Below are positions 16,756 to 26,381 of a stretch of DNA of 64,000 bases, piece after piece. The translations under genes were made by a program, and so were the position numbers. This DNA is from G965247265 sp965247265 (GTDB lineage Bacteria > Pseudomonadota > Gammaproteobacteria > UBA4575). The number at the start of each line of letters is the position of its first letter. Positions within the stretch are counted from its first letter, which is position 1. The stretch spans positions 124,001-188,000 of the forward strand of contig OZ252002.1 in NCBI GenBank assembly GCA_965247265.1. The letters run 5' to 3'. Below the pieces are notes generated by a model that was given only the letters and a program-made list of their open reading frames with translations, ran no database searches and was not told the origin of the DNA.

Positions 16756-18006
16756 TTACTGGGGTGGTTTTAAGTCAGTCCCATAGGCTTGATTAATTTC
16801 ATCCCACATTGGTTTCACCACCTCGGGAAACGGTTCGGCCCCAGAAAGGACGAATTCCGAGAACGTCAGTGAATCACCCGATGGTGCTTCCTTGGGCCGG
16901 GTTGCGGGTTCTGGAAAGATATCCTCATCGACTGCGGACATGCGTACCTTGATGTCTTCTTTAGTAATGTTGAAGACCATGTAATCCAGTGCAAAAACGA
17001 CGGGGCCGTCATAAGTTTTGCGCGCCTCTGAAAGCATGAGCGGTAATGTATCAAAGTCGTTCTGGAAGTGATAGCCCACCGCCAACCGGGGTTTTGTTAT
17101 CGACATCACCTTGCCGAACTGTGCGGGTGAGGTATGCGCGACCGTGCCCACCTGTAGCGCTTCCTGGGGTGCGAACCCCTGCTTGGAAATCAGCAAACTC
17201 GGCGGCAGAAAACTTTCATGAATGGCGATATCCGAATTTTTCGTGTGTTCCAGCCACCAGCTGTTGGGGTAGGTATCACTTGAATAAGTCAATTTGAGTC
17301 CATTCCATTCTAGGATAAAGCTGACGGCACCATCAATCGCATGAATCGCGGGAATGCTCCGGATCGTTACGCCGTTTTCTTCAAAAATAACCTTGTTAAC
17401 GCCCATGTAATCAAACTCATGGATTTCAAGCTCCATACCCCGTGGATCAATAAAGCCGGAGCGTGTGGCAACATCCCACACGTACAACTCCTGCATCTTT
17501 TGCATCGCGTGGGCGGTACCCATTTCCGGTGTGGCGCCACTGGGACCCCATATGCGCAGCGGCGTGAGGCGATTCATCGTTGTGCCGCCCAACCAGAAAC
17601 TGGCCAGATCGCCGAAGTGATCGACGTGCAAATGACCAAGAAACACTTTGTCCAAATAGTCGTAGGGGGTTTTCTGCGCGGCAATGCGTTCATGGGAACC
17701 CGCACCCAAGTCGAAGAGGAACTTGTCTCCGTTTCCAAGTTCCACTATCCAGCAGGCTGCCGCCTGCTTGGGCCGTGGGCTGGGCATACCCGTACCGCAG
17801 GCGACGACACGCATTTCGTCAGGCCCAAGTTCCTCGGTGCCAGGATAGTAGACATCCAGTACGTTTGAATCTTGTTTCGCATTCGCTTGATCGATGACTG
17901 CAGGTTCTCGGCTGCTCGATCCGTCGTTATATCCGATCAGGTAAACAGCTACCCCCACAGTAATTACGGCTAGCATAATTGTTATATTAAAAGCGGATTT
18001 GTTCAT
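16756..18006 (-). CDS. Exported metallo-beta-lactamase-fold hydrolase, G+C-rich
   Basis: 416 residues, from an ATG preceded by AAGGAG. An N-terminal hydrophobic segment (about 8-25) is a signal anchor or uncleaved signal. The MBL-fold core shows the zinc motif H-L-H-V-D-H (GHLHVDHFGDL), the upstream FLFDLGAGSHERI and the downstream SSDTYPN and GYHF blocks. Proteins of this type have been named in connection with guanitoxin biosynthesis (GntH), an assignment I give from memory and with low certainty; nothing nearby supports toxin synthesis. The coding region is visibly G+C-rich: 17041-17220 has 100 G or C out of 180, against about 40% in neighbouring genes, suggesting recent acquisition. Confidence 0.75.
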   Translation of the reverse strand: MNKSAFNITIMLAVITVGVAVYLIGYNDGSSSREPAVIDQANAKQDSNVLDVYYPGTEELGPDEMRVVACGTGMPSPRPKQAAACWIVELGNGDKFLFDLGAGSHERIAAQKTPYDYLDKVFLGHLHVDHFGDLASFWLGGTTMNRLTPLRIWGPSGATPEMGTAHAMQKMQELYVWDVATRSGFIDPRGMELEIHEFDYMGVNKVIFEENGVTIRSIPAIHAIDGAVSFILEWNGLKLTYSSDTYPNSWWLEHTKNSDIAIHESFLPPSLLISKQGFAPQEALQVGTVAHTSPAQFGKVMSITKPRLAVGYHFQNDFDTLPLMLSEARKTYDGPVVFALDYMVFNITKEDIKVRMSAVDEDIFPEPATRPKEAPSGDSLTFSEFVLSGAEPFPEVVKPMWDEINQAYGTDLKPPQ

Positions 18007-18113
18007 TTCACACTCCTTATTTATAGTTCTAGCGCTAACGGTAGATTGTAAGTAGTAAATGTACTCGCAATGCTAAATGAAAATACTTCTCTAGGGCCGA
18101 AACTGTCCTATGT

Positions 18114-18228
18114 GAATGTCCACTTTGGGTCGTTAGCAAACATTAAACAGTTTGTTTTTGAATTATCCAACCCAGCTTGTCCCCAAATTCTTTATCGAAT
18201 GTCCGCTTACGGCCAATAGCGGTTATTC
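18114..18228. repeat. Composite palindromic element (A - 52-bp spacer - B), copy 3
   Basis: Type A at 18114-18144, 52-bp spacer (ATCCAACC, TTGTCC, AAATTCTTTA), type B at 18197-18228. This is the last repeat before a 45-kb stretch without any. Confidence 0.85.
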
Positions 18229-18254
18229 AAATGACCATCAAGTTAAGTCAAAAG

Positions 18255-18276
18255 AAACCTCGCTAAAGCGAGGCTT
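18255..18276 (-). terminator. Rho-independent terminator after acuI-like gene
   Basis: On the minus strand GCCTCGC-TTTA-GCGAGG followed by TTTCTTTT. It would end the acuI-purKE transcript or a following small frame. Confidence 0.7.
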
Positions 18277-18418
18277 CACTTATAAACAGCGAACTGAAAT
18301 TTAATCGATTGGTTGTTCGGAGGGTTAGTTTTTTTCGCATAGACAAAAGCACTGGCTAATAATGCAAATCCAATAATTAAAAAAAAGACAAATACTTTTA
18401 TGTTGAATTAATGACTTT

Positions 18419-19420
18419 TTAAATTTTCTCATTAACTACCTCAACTAGTATTCGACCTTGAATTTCATTATTTAATAATCTTTTAAATATGTTTGATAGA
18501 TCATCTAGCTTTGTTGTTTGCGAATGAATTTTTGCAATATGATCTGGATGTAAATCTTCACCAAGGCGTTGCCATATTTGTTTTCGTAAATCTTGTGGGC
18601 AATTAGACGAACTCACACCCAATAAGTTCACACTACGAATAATAAATGGCATGGTTGATAGCTCAAATTTTATGCCGCCCGCGATACCAATACTGGCGAC
18701 ATTCCCCCACGACTTGGTAGCCCGAACCAATTTACTGAGGGTTTCACCGCCTACATTATCAATAGCGCCCGCCCACTGAATTTTCTCCAGCAGTCCCTCG
18801 CCCACATTGAGTTGCTCACGGTCAATTACTTTAGCAGCACCTAATTCATATAGATATTCATGCGCAGTTTGTGTTCCTGTCACGGCAATAACTTCGTGTC
18901 CAATTTTGTTTAATAGATCTACAGCAAAACTACCCACGCCTCCACTCGCACCTGTTACAACAATGGGGCCATGCTCAATTTTCTGATTGTTTTGTTGCAT
19001 GAGGTGTATGGATAATGCTGCTGTAAAGCCTGCTGTACCAATAATCATGCTTTGACTCAGACTTAAACCAAATGGTAATGGTACCACCCACTCTGCAGGA
19101 ACACGTGCAAACTCAGAATAACCACCATCGTGTACTTCGCTTAAACCACTTCCATTTACAATAACTTTGTCACCCTGCTTGAATTGAGTATTGGAGGATT
19201 CGACGACAACACCTGCAAGGTCAATTCCGCCTACAAGCGGCGAATGTCTGAGAATTTTCGCTGTACCTGTTCCTGCAAGTGCATCTTTATAATTAACACT
19301 TGAATAATGTACGCGAATAACAACATCTCCGTCTGATAACTGTTCTAAATTCAGTTGCTCAACACCTGCTTGAGAACCTTTATCATCATCGTGGATTCGA
19401 AATGCTGAAAACTTTTTCAT
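18419..19420 (-). CDS. acuI: AcuI/YhdH-type acrylyl-CoA reductase (medium-chain dehydrogenase/reductase)
   Basis: 333 residues from ATG 19420 (a TTG three codons upstream is also possible). Zinc-less MDR architecture: N-terminal GroES-like part (SSVNYKDALAGTG, PLVGGIDLAGVV), NADPH-binding motif (VVTGASGGVGSFAVDLL) and the AcuI-typical VGGETLSKLVRATKSWGNVASIG and LLGVSSSNCP. The family reduces acrylyl-CoA to propionyl-CoA with NADPH, including in DMSP breakdown, but many members are housekeeping detoxifiers of acrylyl-CoA. No DMSP lyase gene is nearby. It lies 26 bp downstream of purK on the same strand. Confidence 0.85.
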   Translation of the reverse strand: MKKFSAFRIHDDDKGSQAGVEQLNLEQLSDGDVVIRVHYSSVNYKDALAGTGTAKILRHSPLVGGIDLAGVVVESSNTQFKQGDKVIVNGSGLSEVHDGGYSEFARVPAEWVVPLPFGLSLSQSMIIGTAGFTAALSIHLMQQNNQKIEHGPIVVTGASGGVGSFAVDLLNKIGHEVIAVTGTQTAHEYLYELGAAKVIDREQLNVGEGLLEKIQWAGAIDNVGGETLSKLVRATKSWGNVASIGIAGGIKFELSTMPFIIRSVNLLGVSSSNCPQDLRKQIWQRLGEDLHPDHIAKIHSQTTKLDDLSNIFKRLLNNEIQGRILVEVVNEKI

Positions 19421-19445
19421 TTTAAACAATTATGGCATGTTTGAA

Positions 19446-20567
19446 TTATAAAAATGAAAACAACTCCTTTGCTTTAGCCAAGGTCGATTTACCTTTAGAC
19501 TCAAGCACACAGAAATGTCCCATTTTTCGTCCGATGCGCGCTTCTTTTTTACCATATAAATGAAGCTTTATATTTTCATTCTGTAAAATTTTTGACCAGC
19601 TTGGTTCTGACTCTCCCCAAAGATCTCCAAGTAAATTGACCATTGTAACTGCACTATGTGCTTGCGAACTCCCTAATGGCAACCCACATATTGCTCTCAC
19701 CTGTTGCTCAAATTGCGAGGTGTAACAAGCATCTATTGAGTAGTGGCCACTATTGTGGGTGCGAGGCGCCATTTCATTAAAGTATAAATTGTCTTTTTTA
19801 TCTACAAAATATTCGACGGCAAGCACTCCATTATAATTTAAATCCTCAGCTATTTTCTGTGCGTAGGATTGCGCAAGCTCTTGGGTACTATTATCAACAC
19901 CTGCAGGAACAGTGCTCGTAAACAAAATGCCATTACGGTGTATGTTTTCAGCAATTGGGAAAATACTAATTTCGTTAGAAGTTGAACGAGCAAGCACAAC
20001 CGATATTTCTGCAGCAATTTCAATTTTCTTCTCTAATATACATTCAACACTATTTAAATCTCTCCATGCATTAATCGCTTCATCAATCGTATTTACCGTA
20101 GCCTGACCTTTACCGTCATAGCCAAAACTCGCTGTTTTTAATACAAGAGGCGTATCAGCTTGAGAAAAAGTATCTTTAATATCGTTCTCATTATTTACTA
20201 CATAAAATGGTGTAGTAGAAATATTTAAAGATTGTGCATATTGTTTTTCTTTAGCACGATTCTGCGCAATCTCAACTGCACGGGCAGTTGGGCAAACGAG
20301 GCAGGTTTCTTCAAGATGCATTAATACGTTTGCGGGTATATTTTCAAATTCTGTCGTTATGACGGCGCATTCTTGTGCCATAGCTTTGAGTGTATGCGCA
20401 TCATCATAATTGGCTTGTAAATGAAGATGTGCAATTTCACCTGCAGGACTTATACTATTTGGATCTAGCACTATTACGCGGTATCCCAAAGATGTTGCCG
20501 CATGCACAAACATGCGACCAAGTTGGCCGCCCCCTAACATTCCAAGCGTTGCGCCTGGGGAAATCAT
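19446..20567 (-). CDS. purK: N5-carboxyaminoimidazole ribonucleotide synthase
   Basis: 373 residues, ATP-grasp fold. It starts with the nucleotide-binding GMLGGGQLGRM and shows TTEFENIPANVL, LKTASFGYDGKGQ, VLAVEYFVDKKDNLYFNEMAPRTHNSGH. It converts AIR, ATP and bicarbonate to N5-CAIR in de novo purine synthesis. The purK start codon is 1 bp from the purE stop, a tight operon with purE first. Intact. Confidence 0.96.
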   Translation of the reverse strand: MISPGATLGMLGGGQLGRMFVHAATSLGYRVIVLDPNSISPAGEIAHLHLQANYDDAHTLKAMAQECAVITTEFENIPANVLMHLEETCLVCPTARAVEIAQNRAKEKQYAQSLNISTTPFYVVNNENDIKDTFSQADTPLVLKTASFGYDGKGQATVNTIDEAINAWRDLNSVECILEKKIEIAAEISVVLARSTSNEISIFPIAENIHRNGILFTSTVPAGVDNSTQELAQSYAQKIAEDLNYNGVLAVEYFVDKKDNLYFNEMAPRTHNSGHYSIDACYTSQFEQQVRAICGLPLGSSQAHSAVTMVNLLGDLWGESEPSWSKILQNENIKLHLYGKKEARIGRKMGHFCVLESKGKSTLAKAKELFSFL

Positions 20568-20568
20568 T

Positions 20569-21057
20569 TTAATCAGGGAGCTTGGTGCTAAGCACCTTGT
20601 CAGATTGTGCCGATCTAAACGCGCTGAGCTTATTTCTCAAATCTTCGTTATTTACAGCTAACATTGCTACTGCAAATAACGCGGCATTAGATGCGCCTGC
20701 GTCACCAATTGCAAACGTTGCGACAGGCACACCTTTTGGCATTTGCACTATAGAATATAGTGAGTCTTGGCCAGAAAGATGCTTGCTCGGAACAGGTACG
20801 CCTAAAACAGGAACTTCTGTCATGGCGGCCACCATACCAGGTAGATGCGCAGCACCCCCTGCGCCCGCTATGATACATTTAATTCCACGTGAGGCAGCAG
20901 ATTCAGAAAATTCTGCCATTAATTTAGGTGTACGGTGAGCAGAAACGACGCGCTTCTCGTACAATATATTAAACTGGCTAAGTATCGCTGCTGCAGCCTG
21001 CATCACAGACCAATCACTATCACTACCCATGATTAGGCTAACTTGTGGATCGGCCAT
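20569..21057 (-). CDS. purE: N5-carboxyaminoimidazole ribonucleotide mutase
   Basis: 162 residues when started at ATG 21057, which has AGAGGTG 8 bp upstream; the open frame runs 26 codons further but those residues are not family-like. Class I PurE motifs: SLIMGSDSDW, VSAHRTP, AGAGGAAHLPGMVAA and LSGQDSLYSIVQMPKGVPVAT. It converts N5-CAIR to CAIR, the step after PurK. Divergent from purC with about 105 bp between. Confidence 0.96.
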   Translation of the reverse strand: MADPQVSLIMGSDSDWSVMQAAAAILSQFNILYEKRVVSAHRTPKLMAEFSESAASRGIKCIIAGAGGAAHLPGMVAAMTEVPVLGVPVPSKHLSGQDSLYSIVQMPKGVPVATFAIGDAGASNAALFAVAMLAVNNEDLRNKLSAFRSAQSDKVLSTKLPD

Positions 21058-21162
21058 TAAAAGCACCTCTGATAAACCATTAGAAAAAAGAAACGCGCAT
21101 TTTGGCTGAGACGGCCGAATAAAACCAGTGCACAAAATGAATATGACGGAAAAAATTGATAA

Positions 21163-22047
21163 ATGTTATTTGAATCCAACTTAAAATCTCTAGAAAAGGT
21201 CTACCAAGGCAAGGTTCGAGATATCTACGAAGTAGACTCAGAACATATGCTGATCGTAACAACAGACCGTCTTTCAGCCTTTGACGTAATTTTACCTGAC
21301 CCGATTCCTAAAAAAGGGATAGTGCTCACTGCTGTATCTAATTTTTGGTTTGATCGATTTTCAAGCAAAGTCAACAATCACCTAAGCACACTGAACATTG
21401 AAGATATAGTTTTTGATACAGATGAACGTAAAATATTACAAAAACGTAGCGTTATTGTTCGCAAATTAAAAGCGTTACCTTTTGAAGCAATTGTTCGCGG
21501 CTATGTAATTGGTTCAGGTTGGAAAGAGTATCAAAACACGGGTGCAATTTGTGATGTGCTATTTCCAGAAAATTTAAAACTAGCTCAACAACTAGACCAA
21601 CCTATTTTTACGCCTTCTACAAAAGCTGAGGTTGGGGAACATGATGTCAATGTGGGTTTTAACGAAGTTGTTAAGCTAGTGGGCAAGGACATTGCTGATG
21701 AAGTTCGAACAATTAGTATCAATATTTATAAAGAGGCCGCTGAGTATGCAGCAACGCGTGGAATTATCATTGCAGACACGAAGTTTGAATTTGGGCTAGA
21801 TGATAATGGAAATATTGTACTCATAGACGAGGCGCTAACTCCAGATTCCTCACGCTTTTGGCCACAAGACACGTACACACCTGGTGAAAACCCAAAAAGT
21901 TACGACAAGCAATATGTGCGTGACTACCTAGAAACTTTAGATTGGAATAAAAAAGAACCGGGCCCAAGACTTCCTCAAGATATCATTGAAAATACTAGTA
22001 ATAAATATCTTGAAGTTTGTGAAATGCTTACCGGTCAAACGCTTTAG
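21163..22047 (+). CDS. purC: SAICAR synthetase
   Basis: 294 residues. Motifs include YQGKVRDIYEV, TTDRLSAFDVILPDPIPKKG, RKLKALPFEAIVRGYVIGSGWKEY, TKAEVGEHDVN and LTPDSSRFWP. It condenses CAIR with aspartate (ATP-dependent), the step after PurE. The longer form (about 290-300 residues) with the inserted segments is common in proteobacteria. Divergent from purE-purK, so the three steps flank one promoter region. The stop codon overlaps the convergent outer-membrane gene by 4 bp. Confidence 0.96.
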   Translation: MLFESNLKSLEKVYQGKVRDIYEVDSEHMLIVTTDRLSAFDVILPDPIPKKGIVLTAVSNFWFDRFSSKVNNHLSTLNIEDIVFDTDERKILQKRSVIVRKLKALPFEAIVRGYVIGSGWKEYQNTGAICDVLFPENLKLAQQLDQPIFTPSTKAEVGEHDVNVGFNEVVKLVGKDIADEVRTISINIYKEAAEYAATRGIIIADTKFEFGLDDNGNIVLIDEALTPDSSRFWPQDTYTPGENPKSYDKQYVRDYLETLDWNKKEPGPRLPQDIIENTSNKYLEVCEMLTGQTL

Positions 22048-23294
22048 AAATAATATGCTAGATCAACTTGCAAATGGTCATCGCGTTCAAAAGAATTCAG
22101 AGGATCTTCTTCATCAACACTTTCAAATAACTGAAGCTCTCCTTCAACTCGCCAACTATCACTAATTCGTCTTTCTAATTCGACACGGAAACTCTGGCTA
22201 TTGTAGTCAAGGTCGTAAATTGTACCGGCTAAAACCTCAGTGCTTTGCGCATCATTTAATACATAACGCAAACCCAGAAACATGTCATCTTGAAAAACGC
22301 CGGCTGCATCTTCTTGGAATAAACCCAATTCATTTTCTGGACGGTCATCGTAGTTGTACTCAGCTAACACACCAACATCAGCTACACTTTTCATCACACC
22401 GTAAAACGTGTACTCAAACCCTCCTACTGCAGCAGTAAAATTTTGACCGCGATTGTTTTGATACACAGATTCAAGTTTCCAGGTCCAATTACCAACAATG
22501 GCTTGTAAATCAATGCCTGTCCGATCTACCACTTTGTAAAAAGGAATAAACCTTAACTTCCCGCTAGGTTCGAGACCCGGGCGTAAAACAGGGTCTCGAG
22601 AGGTGCCACTAAAATGCGAAAATCCAACATCGATTGGCCCATATTGCATTTTCAATCGTACAGACCAATCTACACGATACTCTTCTGCGCCTGACTCATA
22701 TTCAGCTTCATCCGTATCGACAACTATGCCCGTCCTGAGTCGACCTTTCCTTCCGGGAAATGTACGTTCACGAAAACCTGGTAATACATAGAATTGGAAT
22801 GCGCCCCAGTCTTGCAACCAGGTTGTTTCTATCATGGGTTGTCCCAGTTTATCTTCGGTATCGATACTTTCGACCAAATCTGTTTGGTTAATGATGTCAA
22901 CAAGATGTTGTGATTCAGTAACACCCCAAAATACTTCCGCAACTCCTACGCGCCATTCCCAATCACCTGCCACATGCAAGTAATGGGCTTCGTGAATATC
23001 AGCATGAGTTCGTTCAGGGTCTGTTGAATCGATTCTTGCAAATGGCACAAAGGTTATAGCACGCAAACCATTTGCCCATTCTTTATAATATTCAGGTTCA
23101 AACGATAAGGACACATCACCATCACGTTGATCGTCAAACTGTGGGCTTTCCCAAAACCATCGGCCTTGTACTGCTATATTTCCTGACCATGTTCCAGCAT
23201 CATCATCTGCATATATAAGCGACGAAATACTTTGAAACGTTAATATAAATATAAACAGCACAAATCGTTTGCTGCTGAGCATTGAACTATTCAC
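22044..23294 (-). CDS. Outer-membrane beta-barrel protein of RND/LolA-like operon
   Basis: 416 residues (GTG start; ATG four codons later is also possible). Signal peptide ends near LIYAD, and the rest alternates short beta strands with acidic loops (GNIAVQGRWFWES, AEVFWGVTESQHLVDIINQTD, WTWKLESVYQNNRGQNF) and ends in Phe (LQVDLAYYF), as BAM substrates do. I recognise it as a conserved companion of LolA-like/MMPL transporter pairs but not as a characterised family. It follows the LolA-like gene by 18 bp, so it is probably the outer-membrane part of that export system. Confidence 0.72.
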   Translation of the reverse strand: MNSSMLSSKRFVLFIFILTFQSISSLIYADDDAGTWSGNIAVQGRWFWESPQFDDQRDGDVSLSFEPEYYKEWANGLRAITFVPFARIDSTDPERTHADIHEAHYLHVAGDWEWRVGVAEVFWGVTESQHLVDIINQTDLVESIDTEDKLGQPMIETTWLQDWGAFQFYVLPGFRERTFPGRKGRLRTGIVVDTDEAEYESGAEEYRVDWSVRLKMQYGPIDVGFSHFSGTSRDPVLRPGLEPSGKLRFIPFYKVVDRTGIDLQAIVGNWTWKLESVYQNNRGQNFTAAVGGFEYTFYGVMKSVADVGVLAEYNYDDRPENELGLFQEDAAGVFQDDMFLGLRYVLNDAQSTEVLAGTIYDLDYNSQSFRVELERRISDSWRVEGELQLFESVDEEDPLNSFERDDHLQVDLAYYF

Positions 23295-23312
23295 AAATTT
23301 ATCAATTAATAG

Positions 23313-24095
23313 TCACCGCAATCTTGGTAATGCGTTTGGATTAAAATCGCGCCCCGCTACAGATGTTTTAAATTCATAATTGGGCCATTTCAATACGGTA
23401 CTTTTACCAGTTTGATGATTCTGCATAAACATTTCATCTGCGCGCCAATAATGGCTAATATATTCTTGATAACCCGAGTAGGTTAGCGTTTTAAGTAATA
23501 CATTTTTGCGGTCATAATATTCTACTTTAACAGGACGATATTCAGCTTTATCAATCCATGTTATTTGACGCGTATAACCAGAGTACTCATATTCTGGGAA
23601 ACGTTCGATGACGTAACATTCCCATTCGTCACACGTTTCATCTTTTAAATACTTATATGAGTACTTTTCTACCTCTTGTGAACCTAAATCCTCGAATGCA
23701 AATTCACTTCCCATAAATGGGCCAGACTTATTGCGCGAATTAATTCTTTTAACTCGTTTAAGGGCAGGCAAGTAAAGCCATTGGTCATCAGGCTCTAAAC
23801 CATGACTATAGGTAAGCATCGCAGTATGTTTTACATCGGCTGGCTTTTCAAAAATAGATAAAAATTTATCGCCATCGCCATCAACTTCCAGAATTCGATT
23901 ACGTATATAACGTGTACTTTCCTGACCTTGCCGATTTCGCAAAATCATAACCATGTCAGAAGCCTGATCAACAAAACCAGTATCTCTCTCATCGGCCGCG
24001 ACAGCAATCGCTAAGCCTTTTTCTTCAGACAATTCCGCTAATAAACTGTGGCTAACAAGTAACAGAAGTATCAGAAATAAGATTTTTATCATCAC
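23313..24095 (-). CDS. LolA-like outer-membrane lipoprotein-sorting protein
   Basis: 260 residues, signal peptide ending LLAE. It matches the LolA-like family found next to MMPL/RND exporters: MVMILRNRQGQESTR, FLSIFEKPADVKHTAML, QWLYLPALKRVKRINS, GSEFAFEDLG, WIDKAEYRPVKVEYYDRK. These periplasmic proteins have a lipid-accommodating beta sheet and are thought to hand hydrophobic molecules from the RND protein to the outer membrane. The 5' end overlaps the RND gene by 44 bp, indicating tight translational coupling. Confidence 0.82.
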   Translation of the reverse strand: MMIKILFLILLLLVSHSLLAELSEEKGLAIAVAADERDTGFVDQASDMVMILRNRQGQESTRYIRNRILEVDGDGDKFLSIFEKPADVKHTAMLTYSHGLEPDDQWLYLPALKRVKRINSRNKSGPFMGSEFAFEDLGSQEVEKYSYKYLKDETCDEWECYVIERFPEYEYSGYTRQITWIDKAEYRPVKVEYYDRKNVLLKTLTYSGYQEYISHYWRADEMFMQNHQTGKSTVLKWPNYEFKTSVAGRDFNPNALPRLR

Positions 24096-26372
24096 GGCCC
24101 TCCTCTAGGGCGATCAGCAAAGGTGGTAAAAATAAAAAATCAACAACTAATGCAAGTACAATTGTAATTGCAGTTAACAACCCCATATCTGAATTTAGCT
24201 TAAATGCAGACATTGAAAGTACAAGAAATCCTAAGGTTAGCACCACAGTTGTTACAAGTAATGCACTTCCAACATTTGAAAATGCATAGCGGACCGCTTC
24301 AATAGAAGAGGCATTGTTCTCTCTTTTTGCTCTAAGATATTTACTTAAAAAATGCACGGTATCATCGACGACAATACCTAATGACATCCCTCCTACAACT
24401 GATAGCGCTATGCCTATTTCACTTACAAATATTGCCCATATACCAAATGCAACACCAATGGGCGCTAAATTTGGAATTAAACTAATTAGCCCTAACTTTA
24501 TAGAACGCAGTGCAAATACTAAAATAATTGAAATAACAATAAGTGCTGCTATAGATCCTACCAGCATGCTATTAATATTACGCATCGCGAGGTGAGTGAA
24601 AATCACTGCCGGACTTGAAATTACAAAACTCATATTCCTTGTATTATTCGTTAACCACTCCCTTGTTCGCTCTACTATATCAAGCATTTGTTTGGTGCTA
24701 AGTGTTTGCAATGTCGCAGAGATTCTTGTTGACGATTTATCAATATTAATTTGATCGTTTAAATCCAGACCGTATGGAAGTGACATTTCATATAGCAATA
24801 AATATTGCGCAGCAAGATTACGTTCATTTGGTAAGCTGTATTGAGATTCATCGTCTCCATGCATGTTTTTATTTAAACGTTTAAAGGTATCGGAAATTGA
24901 ATTAACATGCATGACTTCAGGCTGCACTCGCAACCAGTCTATAAAATTATCCATGTCCTCTAAAAATTTCGGCTCGCTTATGCCGCCCGAGTCTTTAGCC
25001 TGCAAAGAGAACTGTATGGTGTATAAACCAGTTAATTTATCTGCTACGTAGTCAGTATGATGGCGAAACTCGATTGATTCATCAAAATATTCAACAAATA
25101 TGTCGTTCATTTCGTTGCGCGGAATAAGCGCAATAAAACAAGCAATGACTATCCCCATCACCCATAGTAATGCTCGGCGTTTATGAATTACAAATTCAGC
25201 AAGTATTTGCGTGAATTGCATATTTTTATTTTCAGATTTTTTTACTTTGAAAGGCAGTATCAATATCAAAGCAGGTAAAAAAAGAATTGATAGTAAAAAT
25301 GCATAAGTAACACCCATAGAAGTAATATTGCCTAGATCTCGAAAGGGTGGGACATCACTGAAATTTAAACTTAGAAATCCAACTACTGTAGTTAAAGATG
25401 TTAGAAAGATAGGATGAAAATTGATTCGAAGTGACTCTTTTACAGCTGCAATTTTATCCATGCCTGCACGCATCGATTTTAAAAACGTTGTTAAGAAATG
25501 CACACAATCTGCTACAGCTAATGTAAGAATCATTATAGGCGCAGAGGCTGAAGGGGGTGTTAGTTTATAGCCCAACCACCCCGCTGTTCCCATGCCCAAC
25601 ATGATTGAGAATATTATTACCAACAACGTTGCAATTGTGCCTGAAATGCTACGCAGAAATAGGAACATACCAATTACAATTGCCAAGAATGCAAGCGGTA
25701 CTAAATGTTTTATATCGTTTTGACTGGCTTCAGGAAAGGCATTGTTCATCATCACAATACCGGTTGTGTACACATCTATATTTGGATGTGAGTTTTCAAA
25801 CTCTGCAATCATCTGTCTTGTGTAGGAAACAACCTCTGGACCCTCTGTAATTTGATTTTTACCAGGGAGCTCGATTGTGATATTTATCCCTGCAACTGAA
25901 CCGGTTACAGAGATCAAACGATCTACCAGCAGCGGCTCGGATATGGAAACTTTCTTTATGTATGTCAGATCAGCGTTGGAAAGACTCTCAACATCATCGA
26001 CTAAATCAATAACAACTAAGTCATCACCTTCCGCATAGGTATGTTGGAAATTAGTGATTGAATCAACACGTATTGAGTGAGGGACTTGCCAGGATTGCTC
26101 TGTAAGCTCTTTTAATGAAGTTAAAAACTCTTTATTAAATACATCACCAGATTTAGGTTCAAGCATGATGTAAAGATTGTCATTTTTTGTATACGTATCC
26201 TGTAGTGTTTCAAATTCAATTAGTTGAGGATTATCTTTACTAAAAAATATCGGTAATCATTAGTAAAAACTAAATTTTTACCTCCTACAGTCAATACAAA
26301 TGTTATAGCAACTCCAGCAATTACAATTAGGTGACGCCATTTAATTATCCAGTCTGAATATTTATTTATCAT
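24052..26372 (-). pseudogene. MMPL/RND-family transporter, frameshifted near the N-terminus
   Basis: From ATG 26372 it reads a first membrane helix (LIVIAGVAITFVLTVGGKN) and TNDYRYF, then shifts at a six-T run (complement of 26242-26247). One more T restores YRYFFSKDNPQLIEFETLQ and continues into the 704-residue frame ending at 24052. That part has two clusters of membrane helices with the sterol-sensing/MMPL signature (ADCVHFLTTFLKSM; GIVVDDTVHFLSKYLR) and periplasmic loops. About 774 residues in total. It probably moves lipid-like substrates with the LolA-like and beta-barrel proteins. As the frame stands, no complete protein is made unless translation restarts internally. Confidence 0.8.
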
Positions 26373-26381
26373 TCTATTCCC

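Larger units (their letters stand above)
18007..18419. other. Intergenic with composite repeat and terminator
   Basis: Holds the composite repeat at 18114-18228 and a terminator hairpin at 18258-18273. Next to it a 42-codon frame (complement of 18276-18404) encodes a hydrophobic helix but has no start codon. Confidence 0.4.

Noticed and set aside
17341..17868. 175-codon plus-strand frame in the metallo-hydrolase gene
   Set aside because: Antisense shadow caused by the high G+C of that gene.
6666..18228. CRISPR array
   Set aside because: The repeats are palindromic, dispersed at kilobase distances and have no regular spacers.
18276..18404. 42-codon frame on the minus strand with a membrane helix, just after the acuI-like gene and before a terminator
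   Set aside because: No ATG, GTG or TTG near its beginning; it may be a decayed small protein, so it is not listed as a gene.
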